DNA of 64,000 nucleotides from Acidimicrobium ferrooxidans (GTDB lineage: Bacteria; Actinomycetota; Geothermincolia; Fen-727; Anoxymicrobiaceae): the NCBI GenBank assembly GCA_020723485.1, contig DYIU01000001.1:661380-725379 (forward strand), given 5' to 3'. Of the stretch, positions 25,164-33,830 are shown piece by piece; position 1 is the stretch's first letter; every line of letters begins with the position of its first letter. The notes below the pieces were generated by a model, which saw only the letters and a list, made by a program, of their open reading frames with translations, did not search any database and was not told the origin of the DNA. A program made the translations under genes and the position numbers.

Positions 25164-25640
25164 CTACCCGTTTTCGGGCGCGGCGGACGCTCCCGCCGCT
25201 TCCCGCTTGTCCGCCTCCGAGTACGCCTGCGCCACGAAGTATATGGCGCGGTCGAAGTAGAGGACGACACGGTTGTTGAGCTCGAGCGCCTGGTAGAGCT
25301 CGAGGTTCACGTTGAGGAACCCCTCCTGCATCACGAAAAGCCAGATCTGGCGCTTGAGCAGGAGGAGCGCCATGACGACCTCCTCCACCTCGTAGCCCTG
25401 AGCCCTCCTCGCCTCGCCTATCCTGCGGTAGAAGGACGCGAGCCGCTCCCTCGGCAGCCGCTTTCCCAGGAAGTAGCCGATGCGCTGGCAGATGTTTGCC
25501 GCCCTCTCCGTGAGGTCCTCGCGCGAGACGTTCCAGTAGGAGCGGGTATAAGGGGACGTCGTGACCTCGTCCACCCACTTGTCGGCGATTATGTCCGAGT
25601 TCTTCTCGATGATCTTTATGAGCTTCGTCGCGATTACCAT
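25164..25640 (-). CDS. RsbRD N-terminal-like sensor domain protein
   Basis: A 158-residue all-helical protein resembling the RsbRD_N (RsbR/GGDEF-associated) domain: LIKIIEKNSDIIADKWVDEV, a central RERLASFYRRIGEARRAQGY and VMALLLLKRQIWLFV. In other bacteria this module is fused to STAS or signalling output domains; here it stands alone. It converges with the DUF5666-like gene (23-bp gap). It is probably a small signalling component, with partner unknown. Confidence 0.7.
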   Translation of the reverse strand: MVIATKLIKIIEKNSDIIADKWVDEVTTSPYTRSYWNVSREDLTERAANICQRIGYFLGKRLPRERLASFYRRIGEARRAQGYEVEEVVMALLLLKRQIWLFVMQEGFLNVNLELYQALELNNRVVLYFDRAIYFVAQAYSEADKREAAGASAAPENG

Positions 25641-25740
25641 GGTGGTCCCTTCGAGAGGACTTGCGGATTCACTCTATTCGAATGCATAGATTTTATTGGA
25701 ATGCTCTGGGCGTGGCAAATCCTCAGCTCGGGTGGTCGTC

Positions 25741-27753
25741 TCACCTGGCGGAGCGAGGCACCACGGCCGGCTCGCGCGCCATCGAGCGGTCCACCTTGTC
25801 CAGGATGGACTCGCCGCTCAGGTTGAATGCCGGGTAGTAAGCGCCTCCCATCGCCTCCGCGAGGCGCCAGGCCGAGCTCGGCTTGCCCGGTATCATCGTG
25901 GTTGGAGCGCTGTCGAGGGTGACGGAGCTGATCCCGCGCTCGCGGATCTCACGCGCTATGTCCAGCGCCTCCGCCATGGGGTCGGTCGACCCCATCGTAA
26001 CGTTGCCGCCGCCGTCGGATATGAGCACCAGGACGGGGAACGGTCGCGGCGTGCGCGAAAGCTCCCGCTCCAGCACCTTGCACCCCAGCGACAGCCCGTG
26101 GGAGAGCGGGGTGGTCCCCCCCGGGGAAAGCTCGGACAGCAGTCTGCTGGCAAGCGCCTTGCTGGAGGTCGGGCTCATCACCAGCTGGGCGGCGTCATCC
26201 TTGAATACGACCAGGCCCACGCGGTCCCGCTTCTGGTAAGCCTCGACAAGCAATGACAGTATGGCCTGCCTGGCGGCCTCCAGTCTCTGCATCGCCCCCA
26301 TCGACGCGCTGGCGTCCACCACAAAGACTATCGAGGCCCCGCACCTGCGCTTCCTCAGCTTCACACGCAGGTCCTCGGGGAGCACGTCCGGCGTGCCGTC
26401 GGGAGCGGCTCCGCCCCTCGCGGCCGTCGCCCTGAGCGTCGCGTCGAGCGCGATGTCCGAGCCAGTGAGCTGCCTCCTGGCGGCACGGGGCGGCGCGCTC
26501 CTGTAGTAGCGGCCCCTGGAGTCGTCGGACTGCTGGTTGCCGCGCTTGCCCGGCATCTTCCCGTTCGCCTCCCTGTCGGGGAGGCTGGTCTCCTCGAACG
26601 CGGTGGGAGAACCGGAAGGCGGCTGCTGGATGCGCACCCTCTTCTCCTTCGAGTCCTCGCCGGCGGTAGTAGCGCGCTGTGACCTGCCCATCGAAGCGAC
26701 CGCGGCAGGGCCCGCCTGTGCCGCCGCCTGGCGCACAAGGGCGCCGGTGTCCAGTTTCTGGCCGTTCCCCGACCTGGCCGGCGACCTTCGCACCCTGTGG
26801 TTGAGCGCGAGTCCCGCGACGCTCTCCAGGTGCTCAACACGCACGGTATCCCGGCCCTCGAGGGCGGCGAGAGCCCTTGCCGCGTGAACCATGGCGATGT
26901 CGGCCCTGTGGCCGTCGGCCCTGGCCGCCTCCACAAGCTTCGCCACCACCTCGAGGATCTCGTCCGGGACCTCCACCTCAGGGTATGCCTGCCTGGCCCC
27001 CACCAGCCTGTTCCGGAGTACCTCCTGGGAACTGTGCCACCTCGACTCGAACTCGACCGGGTTCTTCCTGAACTGGATGTTCCGGCGCAGTATCTCGGCC
27101 CGGTCCTCCGCGCCCACCTCGTCGTCCACCTCCGCGCACAGGCCGAACCGGTCCTCGAGCTGCGGCCTGAGGTCTCCCTCCTCGGGGTTCATGGTCCCGA
27201 CCAGGATAAAGCTGGCGCCGTGCTTGAAGGAGATGCCCTCGCGCTCCACGACGTTGACTCCCATCGCCGCCGAGTCGAGCAGCACGTCCACCAGGTGGTC
27301 CTCGAGCAGGTTGACCTCGTCCACGTACAGTATCGAGCGGTTCGCCTTTGCGAGGATACCGGGCTCGAAGGTCTTCTCCCCGTGGCGCAGCGCCTTCTCG
27401 AAGTCGAGCGTCCCGACCACCATCTCCTCTGTAGCGTTGAGGGGAAGGGTGACCACCTTCATGCGGGTGGTGGCGGATTTGAGCGAGCCTTCCATCGCGA
27501 GGGTCCCGGCGCAGTAGCCGCAGAGCGACTCGAGGTCCGACGGGTCGCAGGAGAACGGGCAGTCGCTCACCACCTCAATCTCCGGGAGGAGGTAGGCCAC
27601 CGCCCTGGCGAGCGTCGACTTGGCGGTGCCGCGGCTCCCCCTGATGAGGACGCCGCCGACCTCGTGGCTGACGGCGTTGAGCAGCAGCGCCTGCTTGACC
27701 TGCTCCTGGCCGACCACCGCCGTGAAAGGGTAAACGATTTCCTGCCTGTGCAA
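25741..27753 (-). CDS. Chelatase-like AAA+/VWA fusion protein
   Basis: A 670-residue protein combining a BchI/ChlI-like AAA+ ATPase with a BchD-like VWA domain. The N-terminus has [20 protein letters not shown], Walker [13 protein letters not shown], a cysteine cluster [17 protein letters not shown] and Walker [14 protein letters not shown]. After a Pro/Gly/Ser linker comes a VWA domain with an intact MIDAS ([21 protein letters not shown]). I prefer TTG 27753 (GGGGAGAGG just upstream) to the track start, since homology starts there. Relatives take part in magnesium or cobalt insertion, but no tetrapyrrole genes are nearby, so a MoxR/VWA-like chaperone role is equally possible. Confidence 0.88.
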   Translation of the reverse strand: MHRQEIVYPFTAVVGQEQVKQALLLNAVSHEVGGVLIRGSRGTAKSTLARAVAYLLPEIEVVSDCPFSCDPSDLESLCGYCAGTLAMEGSLKSATTRMKVVTLPLNATEEMVVGTLDFEKALRHGEKTFEPGILAKANRSILYVDEVNLLEDHLVDVLLDSAAMGVNVVEREGISFKHGASFILVGTMNPEEGDLRPQLEDRFGLCAEVDDEVGAEDRAEILRRNIQFRKNPVEFESRWHSSQEVLRNRLVGARQAYPEVEVPDEILEVVAKLVEAARADGHRADIAMVHAARALAALEGRDTVRVEHLESVAGLALNHRVRRSPARSGNGQKLDTGALVRQAAAQAGPAAVASMGRSQRATTAGEDSKEKRVRIQQPPSGSPTAFEETSLPDREANGKMPGKRGNQQSDDSRGRYYRSAPPRAARRQLTGSDIALDATLRATAARGGAAPDGTPDVLPEDLRVKLRKRRCGASIVFVVDASASMGAMQRLEAARQAILSLLVEAYQKRDRVGLVVFKDDAAQLVMSPTSSKALASRLLSELSPGGTTPLSHGLSLGCKVLERELSRTPRPFPVLVLISDGGGNVTMGSTDPMAEALDIAREIRERGISSVTLDSAPTTMIPGKPSSAWRLAEAMGGAYYPAFNLSGESILDKVDRSMAREPAVVPRSAR

Positions 27754-27981
27754 TACCTCTCCCCTCGTCCGGGCACCCTGAAACGCTGAAACGCACATAT
27801 TGGTGCGATTTCAACGATGAACCTCAATATATAGATTCACCTCCCGGTCGAGGGTGTCCTTTTCAGCGGCTGTCGGGCAGGTCCGGAGCCTGCTGAAGGA
27901 CGGGCTGTCGCGGGGGTCGAAGTTATCTATCGATTGAGGGGTTGCGTTTGAAGACCCGGGCCGGCTGTGTTAAAATTCGCC

Positions 27982-27997
27982 CTGATTTGCTAATCAG
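27982..27997. promoter_or_regulatory. Palindrome upstream of NlpC/P60 promoter
   Basis: CTGATT-TGCT-AATCAG is a perfect 6-4-6 inverted repeat ending 16 bp before the -35. This is an activator-site position. Confidence 0.45.
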
Positions 27998-28012
27998 AGC
28001 GAACCAAGAAAG

Positions 28013-28041
28013 TTGAACCGACGACCGCCTCTCTGTATAAT
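28013..28041 (+). promoter_or_regulatory. Promoter of NlpC/P60 gene
   Basis: TTGAAC, 17 bp, TATAAT. The -35 coincides with the TTG the ORF track uses as a start codon, so translation must begin downstream of about 28048. Nothing else clear is seen in the 27754-28012 gap apart from the palindrome just upstream. Confidence 0.8.
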
Positions 28042-28105
28042 ACCCGGGTCCAAGAGCACGGAACCGGTTTGTGCAGAGAGACAGAAGATCAGGGGGTTAG
28101 ATAGC

Positions 28106-29137
28106 ATCTTAACGAAAAGGCCAAGAACGGAGATTCTCCTGGGGGCGGCACTGATCGTTATGCTTGTCCTGACGGCGGTCCCCGGCGCACTGGCCCAGAC
28201 GGCCAACCAGCGCCAGACCGACGCCAAGAAAGAGGTTGAAAGACTCCAGCAGAAGATGGAGGACGCAGTCGAGCGCTACAACTACGCGTGCTCCAAGCTC
28301 GAGAACACCCGTGCGCAGATATCTGAGAACAAAGAGAAGCTCACCGCAGCCGAGCAGGAACTGGCGGCGAACAAGGCCAGGCTCAACAGCCGAGTCCGGG
28401 CCATGTACGTGAACCAGCGCAGCAACTTCGTAGAGGTCGTCGTCAACGCCGGCGACTTCGACTCCTTCCTGGTGGGGCTCGACCTGGTGAAGAGGGTCGG
28501 CCAGAAAGACGCGAACCTGGTGCGCCAGGTGAAAGACGCGAAGGCCAAGCTCGAGCAGGCGCGAGCTTCCCTGCAGGAGCAGAAGGCGGCGCAGGAGGCC
28601 GCTAAGCAGGAGATAGCCTCGGCCAAGTCCAGCGTCGAGGGTGAGCTCGCGAACGCTCAGGGGCAGCTGGCCAACGTCGAGGCCGAGATACGCGCAGCGA
28701 TGTCGCGCCGCGCCTCCGAGTCCAGCTCTTCCAGCAGCTCCACCAGGGCTGCTTACGACCCGACGGCGCGCAGGTCCAGGCCGCCGGGAGCGCCCAACGG
28801 CGGAGTGGTCGGCGTGGCCTACGACCAGCTCGGCAAGCCGTACGTGTGGGGGGCCGCGGGCCCTAACTCGTTCGACTGCTCCGGGCTGACCATGTACTGC
28901 TACAGGGTCGGGGCGGGCATATCCATATCTCACAGCTCCTACGCGCAGGCGTACTGCGGCGTGGCGGTCAGCGTCAGCGAGCTGGCTCCAGGTGACATCC
29001 TCGGGTTCCGGGGCTGGGGCCACGTCGGACTTTATGTCGGCGGCGGCGAGTTCATACACGCGCCCCACTCGGGAGACGTGGTGAGGGTCGCATCGCTGGC
29101 AGCGAGAAGCAACTTCTGCGGGGCCGTAAGGCCTTGA
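28106..29137 (+). CDS. Secreted NlpC/P60 peptidoglycan hydrolase
   Basis: Cell-wall endopeptidase of about 343 residues. It has a basic N-region and hydrophobic signal peptide (LLGAALIVMLVLTAVPGALA), a long coiled coil (about 35-200) like PcsB/CwlO/RipA proteins, a Ser/Pro linker, and a C-terminal NlpC/P60 domain with catalytic cysteine in NSFDCSGLTMYC and histidine in GWGHVGLYVG. The start is unusual. After the promoter at 28013-28041 there is no in-frame ATG, GTG or TTG before the signal peptide. An AUC codon at 28106 lies nine bases after AGGGGG and gives a complete signal peptide. ATG 28160 would remove the basic N-region. Confidence 0.87.
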   Translation: MLTKRPRTEILLGAALIVMLVLTAVPGALAQTANQRQTDAKKEVERLQQKMEDAVERYNYACSKLENTRAQISENKEKLTAAEQELAANKARLNSRVRAMYVNQRSNFVEVVVNAGDFDSFLVGLDLVKRVGQKDANLVRQVKDAKAKLEQARASLQEQKAAQEAAKQEIASAKSSVEGELANAQGQLANVEAEIRAAMSRRASESSSSSSSTRAAYDPTARRSRPPGAPNGGVVGVAYDQLGKPYVWGAAGPNSFDCSGLTMYCYRVGAGISISHSSYAQAYCGVAVSVSELAPGDILGFRGWGHVGLYVGGGEFIHAPHSGDVVRVASLAARSNFCGAVRP

Positions 29138-29162
29138 GCGCATAGAGATACAGGTTTGTACG

Positions 29163-29185
29163 AAAGGCCCCGGAAAGGGGCCTTT
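29163..29185 (+). terminator. Hairpin after NlpC/P60 gene
   Basis: AAAGGCCCC-GGAAA-GGGGCCTTT is a perfect 9-bp stem 25 bases after the stop. No U-tract follows, so it may act as a weak terminator or RNA stabiliser. Confidence 0.5.
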
Positions 29186-29214
29186 CCCATCTCAAGCGGC
29201 GGAGGGTGGTACCG

Positions 29215-30252
29215 ATGTCGGACGCTGTCATCTTCTACGACCCCATATTCGAGGAGCACAAGACCGGCTACGGCCACCCGGAGACCCCGGAGAGACTGCC
29301 GGTCGCCCTGAAGGCGCTGGAGGAATCGGGGCTCCTCGGGCAGGTCGAGATCAAGGCGCCACGCGACGCCACCGTCGAGGACATAGAGCTCGTCCACACG
29401 AGCGCCTACATAGCGCAGGTCCAGTCGATGGCCGAGAGGGGAGGCGGCCACCTCGACATGGACACCGCGCTCTCGGGGGATACCTATGACGCGGCGCTCA
29501 AGGCTGCGGGCGCGCTGCTGGACAGCGTGGACGGGTGCCTGGACGGGAGCTTCTCCAGGTCGTTCTGCCTGGTCAGGCCCCCGGGGCACCATGCGCTGCC
29601 GATGCGCGGTATGGGTTTCTGCATCTTCAACAACATAGCCATCGCAGCTCGATACGCGATATCCCGGAAGGGGCTCTCCAGGGTGATGATAGTCGACTGG
29701 GACGCCCACCACGGCAACGGTACCCAGGATGTCTTCTACGACGACGCCTCCGTGCTGTATGTCTCACTGCACCAGTATCCCCATTACCCCGGCACGGGCT
29801 GGGTCGACGAGGTCGGCCACAAGGCGGGCAAGGGTTATACCATCAACTTCCCGTTTCCCAACGGGACAGGGGAAGAGCATTACTACGAGGCCTTCGAGCG
29901 CGTGATACTGCCCGCCGGCCGGAAGTTCGATCCCGACTTTGTGATGATCTCAGCGGGGTACGACAGTCACGAGGGCGACCTCCTGTGCTCGATGCGGCTT
30001 AACGACCGCTCGTACAGGAGGATGACCGACTACCTGACCGGTCTGGCCGACGAAACCTGCGATGGTAGACTGCTGGCGACCCTCGAAGGCGGTTACAACC
30101 TCGGTGCTCAGGCGCGTGCGATAGTGCAGACCGTCGCCGGCCTCGCAGGCGTCGACATCCCCGGCAAGGACGAGGGGACCCAGCCTACCGCATACGTGGA
30201 CAGGGCGAACGAGGTGATCCTCGAGGCCGCGCGACTCCAGGGCCTCGATTAG
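29215..30252 (+). CDS. AcuC-like histone deacetylase-family protein
   Basis: A 345-residue arginase/deacetylase-fold zinc hydrolase. Motifs: GHPETPERL, LVRPPGHHA with the catalytic histidine pair, MIVDWDAHHGNGTQ with zinc ligands Asp and His, and SAGYDSHEGDLL. Bacterial relatives include AcuC (acetyl-CoA synthetase deacetylation) and acetylpolyamine amidohydrolases. ATG 29215 follows GGAGGG; the track start is three codons early. No acuA or acsA is adjacent. Confidence 0.94.
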   Translation: MSDAVIFYDPIFEEHKTGYGHPETPERLPVALKALEESGLLGQVEIKAPRDATVEDIELVHTSAYIAQVQSMAERGGGHLDMDTALSGDTYDAALKAAGALLDSVDGCLDGSFSRSFCLVRPPGHHALPMRGMGFCIFNNIAIAARYAISRKGLSRVMIVDWDAHHGNGTQDVFYDDASVLYVSLHQYPHYPGTGWVDEVGHKAGKGYTINFPFPNGTGEEHYYEAFERVILPAGRKFDPDFVMISAGYDSHEGDLLCSMRLNDRSYRRMTDYLTGLADETCDGRLLATLEGGYNLGAQARAIVQTVAGLAGVDIPGKDEGTQPTAYVDRANEVILEAARLQGLD

Positions 30253-30341
30253 GCTCAAGGTGCCGCGCGGTTTAATCCGAATAACTAAACGTCGGAGATA
30301 GGACGCAGCGTCAGCCGAACGTTGATCGAAAGGCGGTCGAG

Positions 30342-31439
30342 TTGGACATAAACGCTCTGCTCGCGACAGCCGTCGAGCAGAAAGCATCGGACATACACAT
30401 CAAGGCGGGCAGCCCGCCGTACCTGAGGGTCGACGGGACACTCTACGAGGCCGACTTCCCCAGGCTCTCGCCCACCGACGTCGTCGAGATAGCGTTCTCT
30501 CTGATGGACGAGAAGCAGGCCCGGGCGTTCCACGACACCAACGAGGCCGACTTCGCCTACAGCGTCGCCGGGCTCGGGCGGTTCAGGGCGAACATCTTCA
30601 AGCAGAGGGGGACCATAGGGATCGCCATCCGGCGGGTGCTCACGAAGAAGATCCCGAGCTTCGAGGAGCTTGGCCTGCCCCCGGTGATGAAGCGGATCGC
30701 TGACGAGGCGCGCGGGCTCGTTCTCATCACGGGGCCGACCGGAAGCGGGAAGACGACCACGCTCGCTTCGGTCGTGGACTGGCTGAACGAGAACCAGCGC
30801 CTGAACATCATCACCATCGAGGACCCAATCGAGATATTGCACATCGACAAGAAGTGCATCGTGCACCAGCGCGAGATCGGCACCGACACCGAGTCGTACA
30901 GGGAGGCGCTCCGCCACGTGACGCGCCAGGACCCGGACGTCATACTCATCGGGGAGATGAGGGACGTTGAGACCGTGACGTCCGCCATGAACATCGCCAT
31001 GACAGGTCACCTGGTCCTCTCGACTTTCCATACCCAGGACACCACCGAGACCGTGAACCGCATGATCGACTTCTTCCCGCCGCAGCAGCAGAAGCAGGTG
31101 CGCATAACGCTCACCAGCACGCTCGGCGGGGTCATCAGCCAGATACTACTTCCGAGGTGCGACACGGCCGGCCGGGTGCCCGCGGTCGAGGTCATGGTCA
31201 TGAACGGCAGGCTGGCGGAGTGCCTGCTGAACGAGGAGCCGACCATGGTGATGCGCGAGATAATCGCCGACGGTGAGTTCTACGGGATGCAGACGTTCAA
31301 CCAGTCGCTGGTCTCGCTCTACGCGGACGGCCTCGTCGACTTCCAGACCGCCCTGAAGGCGTCGAACCAGCCCCACGACTTCATCCTGATGGCAAAGCAG
31401 ATGGGCCTCCCTGTGGAGGAGACCCTGGCCATCCGCTAG
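30342..31439 (+). CDS. PilT-like pilus retraction ATPase
   Basis: A 365-residue secretion-superfamily hexameric ATPase. The N-terminus reads QKASDIHIKAGSPPYLRVDG as in PilT. Walker A is ITGPTGSGKTTTL, the Asp box is IITIEDPIE, Walker B is PDVILIGEMRD and the His box is GHLVLSTFHT. The C-terminal AIRNLIRE-type retraction motif is not evident: the matching stretch reads TMVMREIIADGEFYG and seems several residues shorter, more like PilU-type variants. The start is TTG 30342 with AGGCGG upstream. No other pilus gene is present in the window. Confidence 0.93.
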   Translation: MDINALLATAVEQKASDIHIKAGSPPYLRVDGTLYEADFPRLSPTDVVEIAFSLMDEKQARAFHDTNEADFAYSVAGLGRFRANIFKQRGTIGIAIRRVLTKKIPSFEELGLPPVMKRIADEARGLVLITGPTGSGKTTTLASVVDWLNENQRLNIITIEDPIEILHIDKKCIVHQREIGTDTESYREALRHVTRQDPDVILIGEMRDVETVTSAMNIAMTGHLVLSTFHTQDTTETVNRMIDFFPPQQQKQVRITLTSTLGGVISQILLPRCDTAGRVPAVEVMVMNGRLAECLLNEEPTMVMREIIADGEFYGMQTFNQSLVSLYADGLVDFQTALKASNQPHDFILMAKQMGLPVEETLAIR

Positions 31440-32854
31440 GGTTGGGCGACGGCCCTGTTGCGGCCGTTCTCCTTTGCCGAGTAGAGCGCCCTGTCGGCTG
31501 CCGCCACGATGTCCCTCATCTCGAGGTCGTTCCGAGCGAACCATGAGACCCCCGCGCTCAGCGTCACACCGAGGCCGGCAGTCGCACCCGGCGGCACGAT
31601 GTCAAGGCGCTCGACCTCAGCGCGCAGCTTCTCCATGAGCTCGAGGGCGTCCTGCCAGTCGGTCTCCGGCAGCAGTATCGCGAACTCGTCCCCGGCGTAG
31701 CGGTAGACACGGTCCACCTCGCGGCTGCCCTGCTCGAGCAGGCGCGCGACGGCGCGCAGCACCGCGTCCCCCGCCAGGTGGCCGTGGACGTCGTTGACCT
31801 GCTTGAAGCCGTCCACGTCGGCCATTATGAAGGAGAACGAGTGCTCGTACCGCCTCGAGCGGAGTATCTCCCGCTCCATGTCGCGGCAGAGCTGCCGGTA
31901 GTTGAACAGCCCGGTGAGGGGGTCCGTCACCGCGAGCAGGTTCACCTGCTCGAAGAGCGCGGACCTCTGCATGGCGAGCCCGAACTGGTAGGCGATGGCC
32001 TGGGCGAGCTGCAGGTCCTCGTAGGAGAACGAGGCGGGTTCGGCCCTCCGAAGGTGCAGCACCCCCCGCAGGACCTCGCCGTCGGTTATGGGAATGCATA
32101 TGCTCGAGCCCGAGGCCACCCGCGCCAGGTTCTCGCACTTGTTGTCGGTTGAGAGGTCCTCCACGGTCACCGCCTGCATCCTCCGGCAGGCAAGGCAGGA
32201 GGCGACATCGCCGCGGGTCTCCCACTTGCGCTTCATCTTGCCCAGTATCTCCGGGTCGTAACCGAACGAATCGGTGATGGACATGTGACCGGTCGCGTCC
32301 ACGCTGTAGATGAGCCCCGAGTCGGCGCTGAATATCTTTCGGGCCTCATCGAGGCCGATGGTGAATATGTCGTGGAGCCTGTTCTCGGAGCCGATGGCGC
32401 TCATCACCGCGAGGAGCGCGTTGCCGCGCTCGAGCCACCTGCTGAGCTTGGCAGCCGCAGCCTGGCGCTCGGCCGCCAGCCGCTGCATGTCGAGGTAGAT
32501 GCTGTGGGCGAGGTCGGTCAGAAGCGAGGCGAAGAACGTGATGAGCAGCCCGGTCACGGTAAACCTGGCCAGCACCGAGAACATGAAGAGGACGCTTCCC
32601 TCGTCGCGGAGGATGAGTTCGAGCGCCAGGGCGCCGATGACGGCCACCAGCACCGCGAACCGCCAGTAGCTCGTGGTGATGATGGAGACGAACCCCACCA
32701 CGCCGGCCCCCGCGAGGATGACCAGCGCCGTGGCGTTCGATACACCGTATATACATATGAACAGCAGAAACGTCATCGCGGCGAATGCGACCGCCGTCAG
32801 CACGGTGTTCCGCTGCAGCTCGTTCAGGTCTTCGATGCGCGTTCTCAGTCCCAT
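31436..32854 (-). CDS. Membrane GAF-GGDEF diguanylate cyclase
   Basis: A 472-residue protein with about five N-terminal membrane segments (residues 17-125), a GAF domain (about 145-300) and a GGDEF domain. The active site is RYAGDEF; the A variant is often still active. REVD lies five residues before it, so the I-site is present. The GAF has CLACRRM, NKCENL and SSICIP cysteines, three of which align with the third GAF of the cyclase at the window start. It converges with pilT and shares the CTAG double stop at 31436-31439. Confidence 0.93.
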   Translation of the reverse strand: MGLRTRIEDLNELQRNTVLTAVAFAAMTFLLFICIYGVSNATALVILAGAGVVGFVSIITTSYWRFAVLVAVIGALALELILRDEGSVLFMFSVLARFTVTGLLITFFASLLTDLAHSIYLDMQRLAAERQAAAAKLSRWLERGNALLAVMSAIGSENRLHDIFTIGLDEARKIFSADSGLIYSVDATGHMSITDSFGYDPEILGKMKRKWETRGDVASCLACRRMQAVTVEDLSTDNKCENLARVASGSSICIPITDGEVLRGVLHLRRAEPASFSYEDLQLAQAIAYQFGLAMQRSALFEQVNLLAVTDPLTGLFNYRQLCRDMEREILRSRRYEHSFSFIMADVDGFKQVNDVHGHLAGDAVLRAVARLLEQGSREVDRVYRYAGDEFAILLPETDWQDALELMEKLRAEVERLDIVPPGATAGLGVTLSAGVSWFARNDLEMRDIVAAADRALYSAKENGRNRAVAQP

Positions 32855-32978
32855 AAACGCCTAATGATGATTCTTGCCGGGGCCGCTGTCAATCTTGGAC
32901 CAGTGCCATGATTATGACTCGAGCCGCGCGAGCAGGAGCGCACCATCGGTTCAGGCTTACCTTCAGACCCGACCCCGA

Positions 32979-33767
32979 TCAGAGCTCCTGGATGAAGTTG
33001 TAGCTGGTCTCGAAGATGTGTTCCTTGTCGAAGTCCAGCGTGCAGACGTGGTATGAGTTATCGAGCCACACCAGCTCTTTGTCCTCGGAAGCGACGTGCT
33101 CGTAGATGTAGGGCGCGTTCTCGGGGGGCACCACGTGGTCCTCCCGCGCGTGGAATATCCTTATGGGGACGGTTATGCGGCCGAGATTGCTGTCGACATA
33201 CTTTATGAGCCTGGTCAGCTCGTGCAGCGCGCTGGTGTTCAACTTGGCGTAGGCCACCTCGGTGACGCTGGGGTCCTTGAGGTCTCCGCCCGGCCCCGGA
33301 AACGTCTTCAGCACGTGCTTGAGCACCGGGACGAGCGGAAGCATCGCGCCCTGGGCACCCTTGACCAGCCAGTGCGCCGGGGCGCTGATGGGCATGATCC
33401 CCGCCAGGGTGTCGGAGTGCTGCTCGCCCATGTAGAGGGTCAGCGTCCCGCCCATTGAGAGGCCCGACACGAAAACCCTGTCGCACATGCCCTGCAGCTC
33501 CGCCAGGGCGGTCTCAGCAGCGGCTATCCAGTCGTTGTATGTGTAGCGTCCCTGGTCCTTTACGTCGGTCCCGTGGCCCGGGAGCCTCGGGCCGAGGACC
33601 GTGAGGCCCCTGCCCGCCAGGTATTCGCCCATCGGCTTCATGCTCGAGCAGGTGCCTGTGAAGCCGTGGATAAGGAGGACGCCGGTCTTGCCCCCTTCGA
33701 AGAAGAAAGGCTTTCCCTCCTCCATGACGTCCAGTCCTGCCGGTATCTCCATGGTCTTGAGAGCCAT
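32979..33767 (-). CDS. Carboxylesterase/monoacylglycerol lipase-like hydrolase
   Basis: A 262-residue cytoplasmic alpha/beta hydrolase resembling Est30-type carboxylesterases and thermostable monoacylglycerol lipases. The oxyanion segment is LLIHGFTGTCSS, the nucleophile elbow GLSMGG, the acid in HAREDHVVP and the catalytic histidine in DNSYHVCTLD. ATG 33767 follows a GGAGG. It is 63 bp downstream of another hydrolase on the same strand, so the two may be co-transcribed. Confidence 0.92.
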   Translation of the reverse strand: MALKTMEIPAGLDVMEEGKPFFFEGGKTGVLLIHGFTGTCSSMKPMGEYLAGRGLTVLGPRLPGHGTDVKDQGRYTYNDWIAAAETALAELQGMCDRVFVSGLSMGGTLTLYMGEQHSDTLAGIMPISAPAHWLVKGAQGAMLPLVPVLKHVLKTFPGPGGDLKDPSVTEVAYAKLNTSALHELTRLIKYVDSNLGRITVPIRIFHAREDHVVPPENAPYIYEHVASEDKELVWLDNSYHVCTLDFDKEHIFETSYNFIQEL

Positions 33768-33830
33768 CTCGACCTCCGTGTCTCGAGCGCCGCGGCGAGG
33801 GCCGTTGCCCCGCCGGCGCCTCAGGGTTCG

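Noticed and set aside
27754-28105. Cyclic di-AMP riboswitch before the NlpC/P60 gene, suggested by disA and known ydaO-type control of such genes
   Set aside because: The predicted promoter leaves a leader of only about 58 nt, too short, and no ydaO-like motif was recognised.
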